64,000 bases of DNA from Deferribacter autotrophicus. GTDB taxonomy: Bacteria; Chrysiogenota; Deferribacteres; Deferribacterales; Deferribacteraceae. Of the stretch, positions 39,501 through 48,309 are shown one piece after another. Within the stretch, counting starts at the first letter, position 1. Each line of letters opens with the position of its first letter. The notes under the pieces are model-generated. The model was not told the DNA's origin and did not search any database. It saw nothing but the letters and a program-made list of their open reading frames with translations. The position numbers and the translations under genes were made by a program. The stretch lies in the NCBI RefSeq assembly GCF_008362905.1, contig NZ_VFJB01000004.1, forward strand, positions 298,501-362,500. The letters are read 5' to 3'.

Positions 39501-39891
39501 ATCTTATCTCATCTATGGAAGTTATGTCACCCACTGAAAACGTAAGCACTGAATCTAAAAACTCATTCTTTGACAAGATTTTTTTACAAGTTGAGTAAAT
39601 TGTCCCCACCAATATAAACGGACTCTTATCCATTATCAGTGAATGTAATGTTTTAACCCTTTTTGAAAAAATTTCCTTTTCAATTTTCACTTCATCGAAT
39701 GGATCATGAGTAAGTTCAGGAAATGGTAAAACTCTTTTCTCCGGGAAAAAAAAGCTCAACTCATTAACAACTTTTTCCATATCAAATCTATTTTCACAGA
39801 TAACAACGGCAGAATCATTTGCTCCTAAATACTTCCTCAAAAAGTAAGTTTTCGATGAACCCCAGAGACCTGTAAAAAGATGTTGTTTCAT
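36550..39891 (-). CDS. mfd: Transcription-repair coupling factor
   Basis: A roughly 1113-residue DNA translocase that removes stalled RNA polymerase and recruits UvrA. The N-terminal UvrB-like part is followed by the polymerase-interacting domain (DLEVGDFVVHIDYGIGKYHG, GDYIKVEFENEEILYIP). The superfamily 2 motor follows with Walker A GDVGFGKTEVA, LLIVDEEQRFG and LTATPIPRTLQLSLSG, then GRVGRGKRRGYCYL. The ATG at 39891 overlaps the stop of the heptose gene (ATGA). The length is normal. Confidence 0.97.
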   Translation of the reverse strand: MKQHLFTGLWGSSKTYFLRKYLGANDSAVVICENRFDMEKVVNELSFFFPEKRVLPFPELTHDPFDEVKIEKEIFSKRVKTLHSLIMDKSPFILVGTIYSTCKKILSKNEFLDSVLTFSVGDITSIDEIRYFLDCLGYVEVEMVSAEGEFLIRGDLVEIYPSGAENPVRIEFFDDEIEKIYSFDYEKLSKIAEMNTVTILPADEIVSDNDKLIENVADERIKEKIKEFGKFAGIHWYAPYVNEMASIFDYVDGRFKTIVISDSFDEKLDNFEKFIVQNYSEAKHKYPLESVFLAKADLFKEIASSEIFYLKEIDDSGKINVEFTAATSFYSTKSSNIYENAENFTVKLKELIKNNYTVAVTFNNRKIKETFSNFATEHEIIVKEVRNFFDFEAKIVGIVEGSFSGGFIDEKSKFALFVDSEVFGFVKKRRQGKKKQLFKTNIADLEVGDFVVHIDYGIGKYHGIETKEIGGIKGDYIKVEFENEEILYIPISNIGLIQKYVGAKGYQPRLSSLKSNRWKKLKEQAYKSAKKLAVDILKIYAERKKKRGFAFVNDGEILRTIEARFPYEETEDQLVVLNEVFRDMESEKPMERLICGDVGFGKTEVAIRAAAKAVESGKQVAFLAPTTVLVRQHFQNFTERFTDLPVNIDYVSRLKSNSEIKKTLEKVKNGEVDIIIGTHRLLSKDVEFKDLGLLIVDEEQRFGVNHKEKIKAIKSDVDVLTLTATPIPRTLQLSLSGLRDMSVIETPPHDREPVSIKVIKNDEEVQAAILKELKRGGQVYFLHNSVENIEKVAAFVKEMAPMSEVRVAHGQMDSNTLDKVFEEFYQGDIDILVCTTIVENGLDIPNANTIIINNAHKFGLAQLYQLKGRVGRGKRRGYCYLRIPSGVSLSEIARRRLKIIQQLSDLGSGFKISTHDLQLRGAGDILGAEQSGFVVNVGYELYIQMVNDAINELRGEDKAAFETEIISNVPHYIPASFIPSHRERINYYRTISDLNEFDNIKDVIDELNMLYGDLPVETFNLIYIMYLKNVFSIFKVKKMFVLNGSINLVMDKDTNFNINTFLILVKESDKIVANFKDENTLCMVYKGDNYFLKEFALFFKRYLNALKGEKELA

Positions 39892-40373
39892 TTTTCGCAA
39901 TAAACGCTTAAAATTTTATCAATAATGTTTGTTGTAGCAAAGCCTTCTTCGTAATTTAAAGAAAAAACCTTACCCCCCTTCTGTTTTACAATATCTGCTC
40001 CCACTATATCATCCTCTTTCCAGTCACCACCTTTTACAAGAACATCAGGTTGAATTTTTTTAATGATTTCATATGGTGTGTCTTCATCAAAATAGGTTAC
40101 GTAATCAACCGGCTTTAGAGAAGCCATCATAATCATTCTATCTCGCAAAGGATTAATAGGCCTTTTATCCCCTTTCAACCTCTTAACAGATTCATCACTA
40201 TTCAAAGCCACAACTAGTACGTCTCCAAGCTCCTTTGCCTTAAACAGATAAGATACATGCCCAACATGAAGAATATCAAAACATCCATTTGTAAAAACAA
40301 CTTTTTTATTTAACCTTCTCAATTCATCAACCAGTTTATCTACATCGTAAAAGATATTTTGCATCATACCCAT
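39888..40373 (-). CDS. hldE: D-glycero-beta-D-manno-heptose 1-phosphate adenylyltransferase
   Basis: A 161-residue nucleotidyltransferase equal to the C-terminal half of E. coli HldE (also called RfaE2/HldC), which forms ADP-heptose for LPS inner core. The signature is VVFTNGCFDILHVGHVSYL (about 25-43). RDRMIMMASLKPVD, TPYEIIKKIQPDVLVKGGDW and VFSLNYEEGFATTNII also fit. The kinase half is not fused and is not in the window. It lies between gmhA and mfd. The start may be the first or fourth codon (closely spaced ATGs). Confidence 0.92.
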   Translation of the reverse strand: MGMMQNIFYDVDKLVDELRRLNKKVVFTNGCFDILHVGHVSYLFKAKELGDVLVVALNSDESVKRLKGDKRPINPLRDRMIMMASLKPVDYVTYFDEDTPYEIIKKIQPDVLVKGGDWKEDDIVGADIVKQKGGKVFSLNYEEGFATTNIIDKILSVYCEK

Positions 40374-40376
40374 AAC

Positions 40377-40970
40377 CTACATTTCCAGCATATCAGAAAA
40401 TCTGCCAAACATAATCTCATCCACAAGCTCACAAATAATATGTCCAGCAGCAATATGCATTTCCTGAATTCTTGGAGTATTATCCGAATCTACCACAAGA
40501 AGCAGGTCACATAACCCCTTCATCATCCCTCCATCTTTTCCTGAGAATCCAATAGTTTTTATCCCATTGTTTGCTGCAAACCTGAGAGCATTAATAACAT
40601 TAGGGGAATTACCACTCGTAGAAATACCCCATACTACATCCTTTTCATCAGCCAATGCCATAACCTGCTTTAAAAATACCTGATCAAAATCGTAATCGTT
40701 GCTTATGGAGGTAAGTACAGAGGTATCTGTTGTTAGAGCAATGGCAGGCAAAGAAGGCCTTTCAATTTTAAATCTATTGATAAACTCAGCTGCAATATGC
40801 TGAGCATCAGCAGCACTACCACCATTTCCAAAAATTAAAACCTTACCTTCCTCCATAAAGCAATTTGCAATCTCCTGTGCAGCAGCAATTAAAAAATGTT
40901 TACTCTCAGCAACAAACTTGCTGAGCACATCTTTCATCTCTTCAAAAACACTATCTACAAAACTTTCCAT
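40377..40970 (-). CDS. gmhA: Phosphoheptose isomerase
   Basis: A 197-residue SIS-domain enzyme converting sedoheptulose 7-phosphate to D-glycero-D-manno-heptose 7-phosphate for LPS core. Motifs LIFGNGGSAADAQHIAAEF, LTTDTSVLTSISNDYDF and GISTSGNSPNVINAL are typical. The ATG at 40970 has GTGAGG at good spacing; a GTG at 40982 that overlaps the phoH stop (GTGA) is the alternative start. It is paired with the heptose adenylyltransferase gene. Confidence 0.93.
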   Translation of the reverse strand: MESFVDSVFEEMKDVLSKFVAESKHFLIAAAQEIANCFMEEGKVLIFGNGGSAADAQHIAAEFINRFKIERPSLPAIALTTDTSVLTSISNDYDFDQVFLKQVMALADEKDVVWGISTSGNSPNVINALRFAANNGIKTIGFSGKDGGMMKGLCDLLLVVDSDNTPRIQEMHIAAGHIICELVDEIMFGRFSDMLEM

Positions 40971-40978
40971 TCCATACC

Positions 40979-42289
40979 TCACAACTTATTTGCAGCTTTT
41001 GTAGCTAGCTCAGAACGCTCCCCTTTAATAAGGGTAACTGTTGCGGCTATTTCATCACCACTGAATCTGTCAATCACATAAGTCAGACCATTTGAGTGGT
41101 AATCTATATAAGGGTTATCTATCTGGTACGGGTCCCCTGTCAATACTACCTTTGTATTCTCTCCTGCACGGGTAAGGATTGTTTTGATTTCATGTGGTGT
41201 TAAATTTTGAGCTTCATCCACTATGAAAAACTGATTTGGCATACTCCTTCCCCTGATGTATGTAAGCGCCTCAACTTCAATGATATTCTGTTCTATCAAT
41301 GCCTTATAGGAATATCCTCCGTTTCCTAACGAACTCTCTGCAGATAATATTAACTGAAGATTGTCATAAATTGGTTGCATCCAGGGATGAAGCTTTTCAT
41401 GCAACTCTCCAGGTAAATACCCCAAATCTTTACCCATTGGAAGAATTGGCCTTGCTACAAGCAATTTTTTATAAATACTATCATCAGCAACCTTTTTCAA
41501 ACCTGCTGCCAATGCTAGAAGAGTTTTACCAGTCCCAGCAATCCCCATTAGGCATACAAGTTTTATATTATCATCCATCAATGCATCAAAGGCAAAGCGC
41601 TGTTCTGCATTTCTCGCAAAAATCCCCCAAATACCAGACTTGAATTCTTCTATTCTTTTCAACATTTTCTTCTTTTTTGAATATCTTGCAAGAGCGGAAT
41701 GTTTCTCATTCCCTTCTGACTTTACAATTACATATTCATTTTCCTTCAAATCAAGTTCAATCTCAAGTCTGCCCTCACTGTAAAGAGTGTTAACGTCTCT
41801 TTCCTTCAATGAAATTTCTCTTACCCCATCAAAAAAACTTTCAATCTCTACTCTATCTTTTTCAAAATCGATGGCTTTTATACCCAAAACATCAGCTTTA
41901 ATTCTTAAATTTGCATCTTTTGTTACAAAAATTACCTCTTTATTTTCTTTCTCTTTTAAATATTTAGCCACAGAAAGTATCAAATTATCCGCTTTATCTC
42001 TAATAAGCTCTCCTGATATATACTTATTCAACTCATGATTGCATACATTAACCCTCACAATCGAGCCATTTTTAATTTTGACCCCTTTACTCAAATCACC
42101 AAGTTTCCTAAGTTCATCCAGTTTCCTTGCCACAAACCTTGCATTATACCCAGTTTGATCCATATGTTTCTTAAAAATATCTATCTCTTCAATAACTGTG
42201 ATGGGTATATTTATGACGCCATTCTCAAAAGAGAAAATGGCCATTGGATCATACAACAACACATTTGTATCAAAAACATAATTAATCAT
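40979..42289 (-). CDS. PIN domain-PhoH family ATPase (YlaK/PhoH2-like)
   Basis: A 436-residue fusion of an N-terminal PIN nuclease domain and a C-terminal PhoH ATPase. PIN acidic residues start with Asp7 in YVFDTNVLLYDP, with VIEEID, DNLILS and FVTKDANLRIKA later. The PhoH half has EQRFAFDAL, Walker A GIAGTGKT (about 249-256) and FFIVDEAQNLTPHE. Such proteins are RNA helicase-ribonucleases. The ATG at 42289 follows GGGGTGG. It heads the operon running through gmhA, hldE and mfd, behind the leader at 42365-42475. Confidence 0.92.
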   Translation of the reverse strand: MINYVFDTNVLLYDPMAIFSFENGVINIPITVIEEIDIFKKHMDQTGYNARFVARKLDELRKLGDLSKGVKIKNGSIVRVNVCNHELNKYISGELIRDKADNLILSVAKYLKEKENKEVIFVTKDANLRIKADVLGIKAIDFEKDRVEIESFFDGVREISLKERDVNTLYSEGRLEIELDLKENEYVIVKSEGNEKHSALARYSKKKKMLKRIEEFKSGIWGIFARNAEQRFAFDALMDDNIKLVCLMGIAGTGKTLLALAAGLKKVADDSIYKKLLVARPILPMGKDLGYLPGELHEKLHPWMQPIYDNLQLILSAESSLGNGGYSYKALIEQNIIEVEALTYIRGRSMPNQFFIVDEAQNLTPHEIKTILTRAGENTKVVLTGDPYQIDNPYIDYHSNGLTYVIDRFSGDEIAATVTLIKGERSELATKAANKL

Positions 42290-42366
42290 AAACCACCCCA
42301 CAACATAATACTAATCTTAATAAATTTAACCAACTTAGCAACAATTTTTAACATGATAAAAAAAAT

Positions 42367-42396
42367 AAAAAAGGAGGCCATATGGCCTCCTTTTTT
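42367..42396 (-). terminator. Strong intrinsic terminator/attenuator ahead of phoH
   Basis: AAGGAGGCCA pairs perfectly with TGGCCTCCTT and T runs lie on both sides. On the minus strand it sits 78 bases before the phoH start codon and about 45 bases after a good promoter. CCTCCC just upstream on the same transcript could pair with the GGAGG of the stem. Confidence 0.8.
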
Positions 42397-42447
42397 GTGG
42401 GGGAGTTATCTATTACTATGGGAGGATGTCCACAATTGATGTCTTGT

Positions 42448-42475
42448 AAATTATTAATTAATTAGAAATTGTCAA
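42448..42475 (-). promoter_or_regulatory. Promoter of the phoH leader or small RNA
   Basis: On the minus strand TTGACA (42470-42475) and TAATTT (42448-42453) are 16 bases apart. Transcription from about 42441 would meet the terminator at 42367-42396 after about 45 bases. It is the only good promoter seen ahead of phoH. Confidence 0.6.
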
Positions 42476-42657
42476 CTACTTTTTAAATACAAATAATCAA
42501 ATAATAAGATTTTACCAGCATGACTAATCAATCGATTGTTAACACTTCAAATTTTGTGTGCACTCATTATTAAAAAATTTAAAACAATACTATATAAAAC
42601 TTCATTATAAAAATATTAAATTTTAATCTCACTAAACCAGTTCGTTTTATGATCCAC
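42476..42657. other. AT-rich non-coding spacer between the phoH leader and yraN
   Basis: No open frame of note. A near-perfect palindrome TAATCAATCGATTGTTAA lies at 42525-42542; otherwise nothing recognisable. Confidence 0.3.
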
Positions 42658-42684
42658 AAAAAGGCCTTATTAAACTGTAAAGGC
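42658..42684 (-). terminator. Terminator overlapping the yraN stop
   Basis: On the minus strand GCCTT (42680-42684) pairs with AAGGC (42664-42668) and is followed by CTTTTT. The yraN stop codon lies in the loop. The stem is short but has a T run. Confidence 0.5.
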
Positions 42685-43005
42685 ATTTTCAATATGGGTA
42701 ATATCATCACCATCTATTGATATAACATCAAATCTGCAAGGATTTTCAATATTTCTTGACATCAAAAATCTCTCTGCAACTTTGATTATCTTATCAATCT
42801 TTTTTCTATCAACAGCTTCAAATCCATATCCAAAATTTCTGTTTTTGCGAGTCTTTACCTCTACAAAAACAATCACATCATCTTTCTTTGCTATTATATC
42901 AATCTCGCCAAACTTACATCTATAGTTTTTATCAATAATACTATATCCTTTAGAAATAAGGTATTTGGCTGCCTTTTTCTCTCCGGCTTTACCAATTTTA
43001 AACAT
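42670..43005 (-). CDS. YraN/UPF0102 family endonuclease-like protein
   Basis: A 111-residue protein of the UPF0102 family: GKAGEKKAAKYLISKGYSII, FGEIDIIAKKDDVIVFVEVK, with the E-x-D-x15-ExK nuclease-like core and a C-terminal FDVISID. The family resembles Holliday-junction resolvases but its role is not settled. It overlaps the rnhB stop by eight bases, a pairing of yraN with rnhB that is common in bacteria. Confidence 0.9.
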   Translation of the reverse strand: MFKIGKAGEKKAAKYLISKGYSIIDKNYRCKFGEIDIIAKKDDVIVFVEVKTRKNRNFGYGFEAVDRKKIDKIIKVAERFLMSRNIENPCRFDVISIDGDDITHIENAFTV

Positions 43006-43561
43006 AACTCTTTAAAAACGATTTGCGATGCAAATATGTGATACCGTATTTTTTTATGGCCTCAATATGTTCTTTAGTACCATAACCTTTATTCTTATAC
43101 CAGTTGTACTCTGGAAAATATAGGTGCAATCTTTTCATTAAAGCATCTCTATAAACCTTAGCTAAAATAGATGCCGCTGCAATATTCTGAAAAATACTCT
43201 CTCCTTTATCAACAGAAACAATCTCGCAACCATAAATATTCTTCAGTTTTACAGAATCAACTGCAATAAACTTATATTTTACTTTAAGCTTGTTTAATGC
43301 GATATGCATAGCCTGCTTTGTTGCCTGAAGAATATTTACTTTATCAATCAAATTATTACATACAACTCCATAGGAATAATCAATGGCAACCTCCTGAATA
43401 TACTTTGCAAGCTTTTCCCTATTTTTTTCGGTAATCTTTTTTGAATCAATAACCCTTTCATCATGAAAATCAGGAGGTAATACGGCAGCGCAAACTACAA
43501 CGGGGCCTGCAAAGGCCCCTCTACCTACTTCATCAACACCTACATAGATTTCTTTTCTCAT
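42998..43561 (-). CDS. rnhB: Ribonuclease HII
   Basis: A 187-residue enzyme cutting RNA in RNA-DNA hybrids and initiating removal of misincorporated ribonucleotides. The active site begins YVGVDEVGRGAFAGPVV with the conserved Asp and Glu, and FIAVDSVK supplies another Asp; the second acidic cluster is near AAASILAKVYRDA. The ATG at 43561 overlaps the hypB end by 29 bases; an upstream TTG would lengthen the overlap without adding conserved sequence. Confidence 0.95.
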   Translation of the reverse strand: MRKEIYVGVDEVGRGAFAGPVVVCAAVLPPDFHDERVIDSKKITEKNREKLAKYIQEVAIDYSYGVVCNNLIDKVNILQATKQAMHIALNKLKVKYKFIAVDSVKLKNIYGCEIVSVDKGESIFQNIAAASILAKVYRDALMKRLHLYFPEYNWYKNKGYGTKEHIEAIKKYGITYLHRKSFLKSYV

Positions 43562-44204
43562 GCAACTTTTCTTCAATCCATTTTGCTACTTTATCAACAC
43601 CTTCACCTGTTTTGCATGATATGGAAAAAGTATCAATTTTTGGATTAATCCCCTTTGCATAATTTACACACTTTTCCACATCAAAATCAAGTAACGGTAA
43701 CAGGTCAATTTTATTAATGATCATTGCACTGCTAACCTTTATTACAGTAGGATATTTAATAGGCTTATCTTCCCCTTCTGTAGTACTAATCAAGACAATT
43801 TTGTAATCTTCTCCCAAATCAAATGATGCTGGACAAACAAGATTACCGACATTTTCAATTATTAAAATATCAATTTCATCAAGATTAAACTCACCAAGAG
43901 CTTTTTCAATACCACTTGACTCAAGATGGCATGCACCATGTGTATTAATCTGATAAGCCTTTACACCTACCTTTCTAATCCTCTCAGCATCATTTTCTGT
44001 GGCAAGATCCCCTTCAATAACACCAACTCTGTAATTTTCAACCAACTTTGGTAGTACCTTTTCCAATAAACTTGTCTTTCCACTGCCAGGGGATGATAGA
44101 AAATTTAATACAAGTATCCCTTTTTCTTTAAAAACTCCTCTTAAAAATTTTGCTTTCTGCTCATTTTTTGTTAAAATTTTTGTTTCAACTTTAATTTTAC
44201 TCAT
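43533..44204 (-). CDS. hypB: Hydrogenase nickel incorporation GTPase
   Basis: A 223-residue GTPase that delivers nickel to [NiFe] hydrogenase or helps urease-type maturation. The P-loop SSPGSGKTSLLEKVL is near 34-48. GVIEGDLATENDAERI and HGACHLES carry the metal-binding Cys/His pair, and NKIDLL is the guanine motif. No N-terminal histidine-rich nickel store is present. The ATG at 44204 overlaps the hypA stop (TGATG). HypA and HypB occur together, but hypC-F and hydrogenase genes are not in the window. Confidence 0.95.
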   Translation of the reverse strand: MSKIKVETKILTKNEQKAKFLRGVFKEKGILVLNFLSSPGSGKTSLLEKVLPKLVENYRVGVIEGDLATENDAERIRKVGVKAYQINTHGACHLESSGIEKALGEFNLDEIDILIIENVGNLVCPASFDLGEDYKIVLISTTEGEDKPIKYPTVIKVSSAMIINKIDLLPLLDFDVEKCVNYAKGINPKIDTFSISCKTGEGVDKVAKWIEEKLHEKRNLCRC

Positions 44205-44545
44205 CAATCAACCTCTATTTCAGTAATATTTAATTCTTCACCTGAAATAATTTTTACATTCATAGAACCACACTTTTTACAACTAAAAAAATAATCTTCA
44301 TATACATCCGACCAACCACAGTCCTGACACTCCCCTCTAATTTCCACTTCTTCCACTAACAGCTCACTCTCAGCAGCTATTGTATCCTCTTTTAAGGCAT
44401 TATAAGCAAACAAGAGTGAGTTGTAATCTACAGCTGCAAGCTTCCCTATTTTTACAAAAACTTTTCTAACTTTTGTAGCTCTATTTTTAAGAGCTGTATC
44501 TATCACAATGTCTAAAATATTTTGAGCTATACTTGCCTCGTGCAT
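44204..44545 (-). CDS. hypA: Hydrogenase/urease nickel incorporation protein HypA
   Basis: A 113-residue nickel metallochaperone. The N-terminus MHEASIAQNILDIV has the essential nickel-binding His2. The zinc site is built by two CxxC pairs: CQDCG (about 73-77) and CKKCG (about 89-93). Its stop overlaps the hypB start. It is divergently placed from the TauE/SafE exporter gene at 44610, with 64 bases between start codons. Confidence 0.95.
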   Translation of the reverse strand: MHEASIAQNILDIVIDTALKNRATKVRKVFVKIGKLAAVDYNSLLFAYNALKEDTIAAESELLVEEVEIRGECQDCGWSDVYEDYFFSCKKCGSMNVKIISGEELNITEIEVD

Positions 44546-44609
44546 GCCTAGTTGTTAGCACATCATAAATTCATTTGCAATAATTTATATTTTTTTGTAA
44601 TTTATTTTT

Positions 44610-45347
44610 ATGCTAGAAATTCTACTTTTTATTGTTGGTATAATTTCAGGCTTTATCAACGTTATGGCTGGTGGTGGTTCATTCCTCACTATCCCTTTAC
44701 TTATTTTTATGGGTTTACCCCCTACCGTGGCAAATGGCACAAACAGGTTGGGTGTTTTTTTACAATCTCTATTTGCTGTCAGAAAATTCAATCAATATAA
44801 AGTTTTCAATTTAAATTTTGCCCTTGCAGTATCAATCCCTGCCACCATTGGTGCTATATTTGGAGCTTATCTTGCAACAATCATAAGCGATGCAGCTTTC
44901 AAAAAATATCTTGCCATAATCATGATAGCTATCACTTTTATTTCCATACTAAACCCTGTAAAAAACATACAATCAAAAGAAATGCAATACTCCTTAGCTA
45001 GGAAAATTATTATATTTATAGTGTTCACTCTTATTGGTATTTATGGAGGTTTTGTTCAGGCTGGAGTTGGTTTTCTTATTCTTGCTGGTATATCACTCAC
45101 AGGTTTTAATCTTGTGGAAGGAAACGCTATAAAAACCTTTGTTATTATGGTATTCACAATTTTTGCATTAATAATATTTATTGCCAATAATAAAGTTGAT
45201 TTTCTCTTAGGGATAATTCTGGGTATTGGAAATATGATAGGTGCTCTTCTTGGCACAAAAGTTACTGTAGAAAAAGGGCACAATTTTATTCAGAAAGTTG
45301 TCATAGCCTGCATAATCATTTTTGCTTTAAAATTACTTCTTTCTTAA
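44610..45347 (+). CDS. TauE/SafE family sulfite exporter-like membrane protein
   Basis: A 245-residue inner-membrane protein with about eight hydrophobic helices. GFINVMAGGGSFLTIPLLIF and the second-half GIYGGFVQAGVGFLILAGIS are the repeated signature of the TauE/SafE (YfcA) family, which exports sulfite, sulfoacetate or related anions. No sulfonate gene is next to it, so the substrate is open. There is no Shine-Dalgarno before the ATG at 44610, and initiation may be leaderless or use another signal. Confidence 0.88.
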   Translation: MLEILLFIVGIISGFINVMAGGGSFLTIPLLIFMGLPPTVANGTNRLGVFLQSLFAVRKFNQYKVFNLNFALAVSIPATIGAIFGAYLATIISDAAFKKYLAIIMIAITFISILNPVKNIQSKEMQYSLARKIIIFIVFTLIGIYGGFVQAGVGFLILAGISLTGFNLVEGNAIKTFVIMVFTIFALIIFIANNKVDFLLGIILGIGNMIGALLGTKVTVEKGHNFIQKVVIACIIIFALKLLLS

Positions 45348-45529
45348 TCAAAGATAAAAACAACAACTCTGCAAACTACGCCCCTAATAAAAAATCTGGA
45401 AATCCAAGGAAAGTAATTTTGTAAACCTCTCTAACATTGAATTTTATGCCTTAAAAATTTCTATAAAGGTATCTTTCTGTAAAACAGAAAAAATCCTTAC
45501 TATAAGTAGTTACTATTCTTCAGTATTCA
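45348..45529. other. Short intergenic region between convergent genes
   Basis: A weak hairpin TTCTG/CAGAA near 45475-45489 may end transcripts from either side. Nothing else is visible. Confidence 0.3.
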
Positions 45530-47974
45530 TTATTTATACTTTTCCATAAGAGAATCTAGCAATGAAATTAGACGCTCAACATTCTCCATCAAAATTTTAA
45601 TATTCTCTTTCGCATCATCAATTTTATCTTGTTTTATATAATCCACAATAAGCTTACCTAATTGATGTACTTGTTTATGTGGCTCTTCTATAGCTACAAA
45701 CTCCAAATCATCTCCAAATATTTGCTTGCCTTCGCCATAATAAAATTTCCCAAAATCACACATAGTATGTTCTTTAATCTCAAAATCACATCGCCTAGTA
45801 ACAACACAATCAAGGACATCTTTAACAAATTTTATATGAACAAGTTTTGCATTAACAAATATAGTCCCCATACTGCCTAGCTTGAATCTAGTGAATATAT
45901 CCACAACCTTATTCAAATCAACAATCATATTATTTATTGCTTCTATTAAAATAATAATATCATTCTTTGTAATCTCAGATGATTTTGCTACATTCTCAAC
46001 GTTTCTAGCTATCTCTTCTGTCGCTGAAGACTGTTCTTCAACCGCTGAAGAAATACTCATAATCAAGCTCACCAATTCATTTATGGCTGAAAATATCACA
46101 TTAAAACTTTCATTAGTCTTTTCTGCAATTTTTACTTGCTGCTCAACCGTGTAGCTTACCTTTTCTGTCTTCTCATTTACACCTTTCACATTCTTCTGCA
46201 TATTCTTTATCATTTTTTCAATCTCTTTAGTTGATCTCTGTGTCTTTTCAGCTAACTTCCTCACCTCATCTGCCACCACAGCAAACCCTCGACCGTGCTC
46301 ACCTGCCCTAGCCGCTTCTATTGCAGCGTTTAAAGCTAGTAAGTTTGTCTGGTCTGCAATATCGTTAATTACAGAAAGGATATCTCCTATCTTCTTAGAA
46401 CTTTCAATCAACTCTTTCGTCTCACCCTTCAAATTTTCAAGGACTTCTCTCACCCTCTCCACATGTTCCACTGATTCGGAAATATATTTACCTCCCTCTT
46501 CAGCCACAGACAGTGTTTCGTTTGCTCGCGTTGCAGCATCATTGGCACTCCTTGCAATTTCCATAATGGTAGAGATCATCTCTTCACTGGCAGTTGCAAC
46601 TTGAGAAGCCATTTGTACATTCTCTTCTGCCACAAGCTCTATCCCCGTCACTCTTTGGCTTACAGGAATAATTTTTTCACTAACTTCTGACAAATTATAA
46701 AGTGTTTTTGTAAAATCCCTTTCGATATTATTCAAAAAAATGTTTACCCATACTGACATTTCAGATATTTCATCCCGTGCAGTCATCTTAAATACTTTGC
46801 ACTCCTCACAGCTTGTTACTTTTTTATCCACAAGTAAAGGACACCTAACATTATCGCTAAACTCTCCAAAACTACTCCAGCAATTCTTTTTCTCATCATG
46901 TTCTACACATTCAGAATCTTTAATGCCAGTAATCTCAGAACATTTCGCATATTGCACAGGAACCCTTTTAGTTAAATCACCTTCTCCACTTGCAAGATCT
47001 TTCACAATCGATAAAAATCCTTTTATAGGTTTGAATGTCACATTAATTAAACCTAATAAAGCAATAATGATTAAAACACCAACAATAACAACTGCAATTA
47101 TACTGTTGTACATATTCCGTTTAGCTGCACCAATTTCTGCCTTAAAATTATGCGCGTAATATACCACTCCTATTTCATTTCCTGAGAAATCTTTCAAAGA
47201 CAACTTGTGAGTATAAAAAACACCATCTGCTAGTTTTACTTTATCCTCATTGTAATGCTCTTTAATTATTGCTTTAATATGATCACCTAAAAATGTGTAA
47301 AAAACCAATTTATCCACAACAAGATCTGTAGCTTTATTTTGAAACCTTTTTGCCCTTTTAAAAACATCATCATAAATACCTACGGCAAATTCTAAATTGT
47401 GTACTTTTGCAATTTTTTGTAAAATTGATAGAAGCGACCCACCCATTTCTACACTGCCGATATGTTCCCCATGGTAAAAAATAGGATATACCACCCTTAA
47501 TCCGGGGCCGCCCCTGCCTACCTCAATTCCTATCACTGTTTTTTTATTTTTATTACACTCAACAACCATTTTCCTAAATGATGATAAATCGTCTCCAAAT
47601 TTCTTTGGGTTATGTAGACGTAAAAAACTTGTTGCTGGAGACAAATGATATTGAAACTGAGTAATACCAAATTTAGTTTTTAATTCTTTATAATAATCCT
47701 TTAATTCATCTGCTAACTGTTCTCTATACCCTTTAGCAAAAAGCTCATTAAGATACTTATTCTCAGCCACAGTTTTTACTGTTACATACAAATCATCAAG
47801 CTTTATCTTAACTTGCCCTTCTACCATATTATCTACTTGTTTGAACAGTTCCTTAGATATTTTCCTGATACTTTTATTTGAGTTTTTCATATTAATGAAA
47901 GCCACAACTCCTATCAAAAGACAAATTGAGATAACCATTAATGTAATAATCTTTGCCTTAATACTTAATCTCAT
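45530..47974 (-). CDS. Methyl-accepting chemotaxis protein with dCache_3, cysteine-rich HAMP insertion and CZB domain
   Basis: An 814-residue chemoreceptor. TM1 is 8-28 and TM2 291-311. The periplasmic region matches dCache_3 with [15 protein letters not shown] (116-130) and [10 protein letters not shown]. After TM2 a HAMP region is interrupted by a cysteine-rich insertion, about 340-396, with Cys345, 356, 365, 378, 389 and 392 and a CW pair, resembling a two-CW type motif. The signalling tip is [21 protein letters not shown]. The C-terminal CZB domain has the zinc ligands His713, Cys739, His766 and His770 and the [11 protein letters not shown] core. It probably senses zinc or thiol-oxidising conditions (HOCl in relatives). 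Confidence 0.9.
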   Translation of the reverse strand: MRLSIKAKIITLMVISICLLIGVVAFINMKNSNKSIRKISKELFKQVDNMVEGQVKIKLDDLYVTVKTVAENKYLNELFAKGYREQLADELKDYYKELKTKFGITQFQYHLSPATSFLRLHNPKKFGDDLSSFRKMVVECNKNKKTVIGIEVGRGGPGLRVVYPIFYHGEHIGSVEMGGSLLSILQKIAKVHNLEFAVGIYDDVFKRAKRFQNKATDLVVDKLVFYTFLGDHIKAIIKEHYNEDKVKLADGVFYTHKLSLKDFSGNEIGVVYYAHNFKAEIGAAKRNMYNSIIAVVIVGVLIIIALLGLINVTFKPIKGFLSIVKDLASGEGDLTKRVPVQYAKCSEITGIKDSECVEHDEKKNCWSSFGEFSDNVRCPLLVDKKVTSCEECKVFKMTARDEISEMSVWVNIFLNNIERDFTKTLYNLSEVSEKIIPVSQRVTGIELVAEENVQMASQVATASEEMISTIMEIARSANDAATRANETLSVAEEGGKYISESVEHVERVREVLENLKGETKELIESSKKIGDILSVINDIADQTNLLALNAAIEAARAGEHGRGFAVVADEVRKLAEKTQRSTKEIEKMIKNMQKNVKGVNEKTEKVSYTVEQQVKIAEKTNESFNVIFSAINELVSLIMSISSAVEEQSSATEEIARNVENVAKSSEITKNDIIILIEAINNMIVDLNKVVDIFTRFKLGSMGTIFVNAKLVHIKFVKDVLDCVVTRRCDFEIKEHTMCDFGKFYYGEGKQIFGDDLEFVAIEEPHKQVHQLGKLIVDYIKQDKIDDAKENIKILMENVERLISLLDSLMEKYK

Positions 47975-48309
47975 GGCTTTATTCTCCTTAAATATAATCT
48001 AATCAACTCTCTATCTAATTTCCAATAATAATAACTTAATGCACGTAAATTTTATATCAAGACTGCTTTCTTTATAAAATAAAATACATTTACCGCAAAC
48101 ATATAACTAATTGTATTTAGTATCTTTAAAGTGATAACAAACATTAAGCAAGATAATATAGCATAAAATTATTGAATTGTTCATCAGTTTTTTAAACTTT
48201 GCTGCTGAAAACTGAGAGCAAAAAATTTAAATCATCTAACTATAGTCAGATATACCCTTTTTTGAGCACGAGAAGTCCACTGACAAGCGTATGGAATTTT
48301 TGGATACAA
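47975..48309. other. AT-rich intergenic region upstream of the large chemoreceptor
   Basis: No gene. It holds a near-palindrome ATCTAACTATAGTCAGAT at 48234-48251 and a weak hairpin TCAGTTTT/AAAACTGA (48184-48215). AAGGAG serves the chemoreceptor start at 47974. No clear sigma-28 promoter was found for the chemoreceptor. Confidence 0.35.

Noticed and set aside
42035..42439. Plus-strand 134-codon ORF
   Set aside because: It is antisense to phoH and its leader, runs through the terminator, and has no ribosome site.
44552..44800. Plus-strand 82-codon ORF before the exporter
   Set aside because: It is out of frame with the TauE/SafE gene, which has clear family motifs over the same bases.
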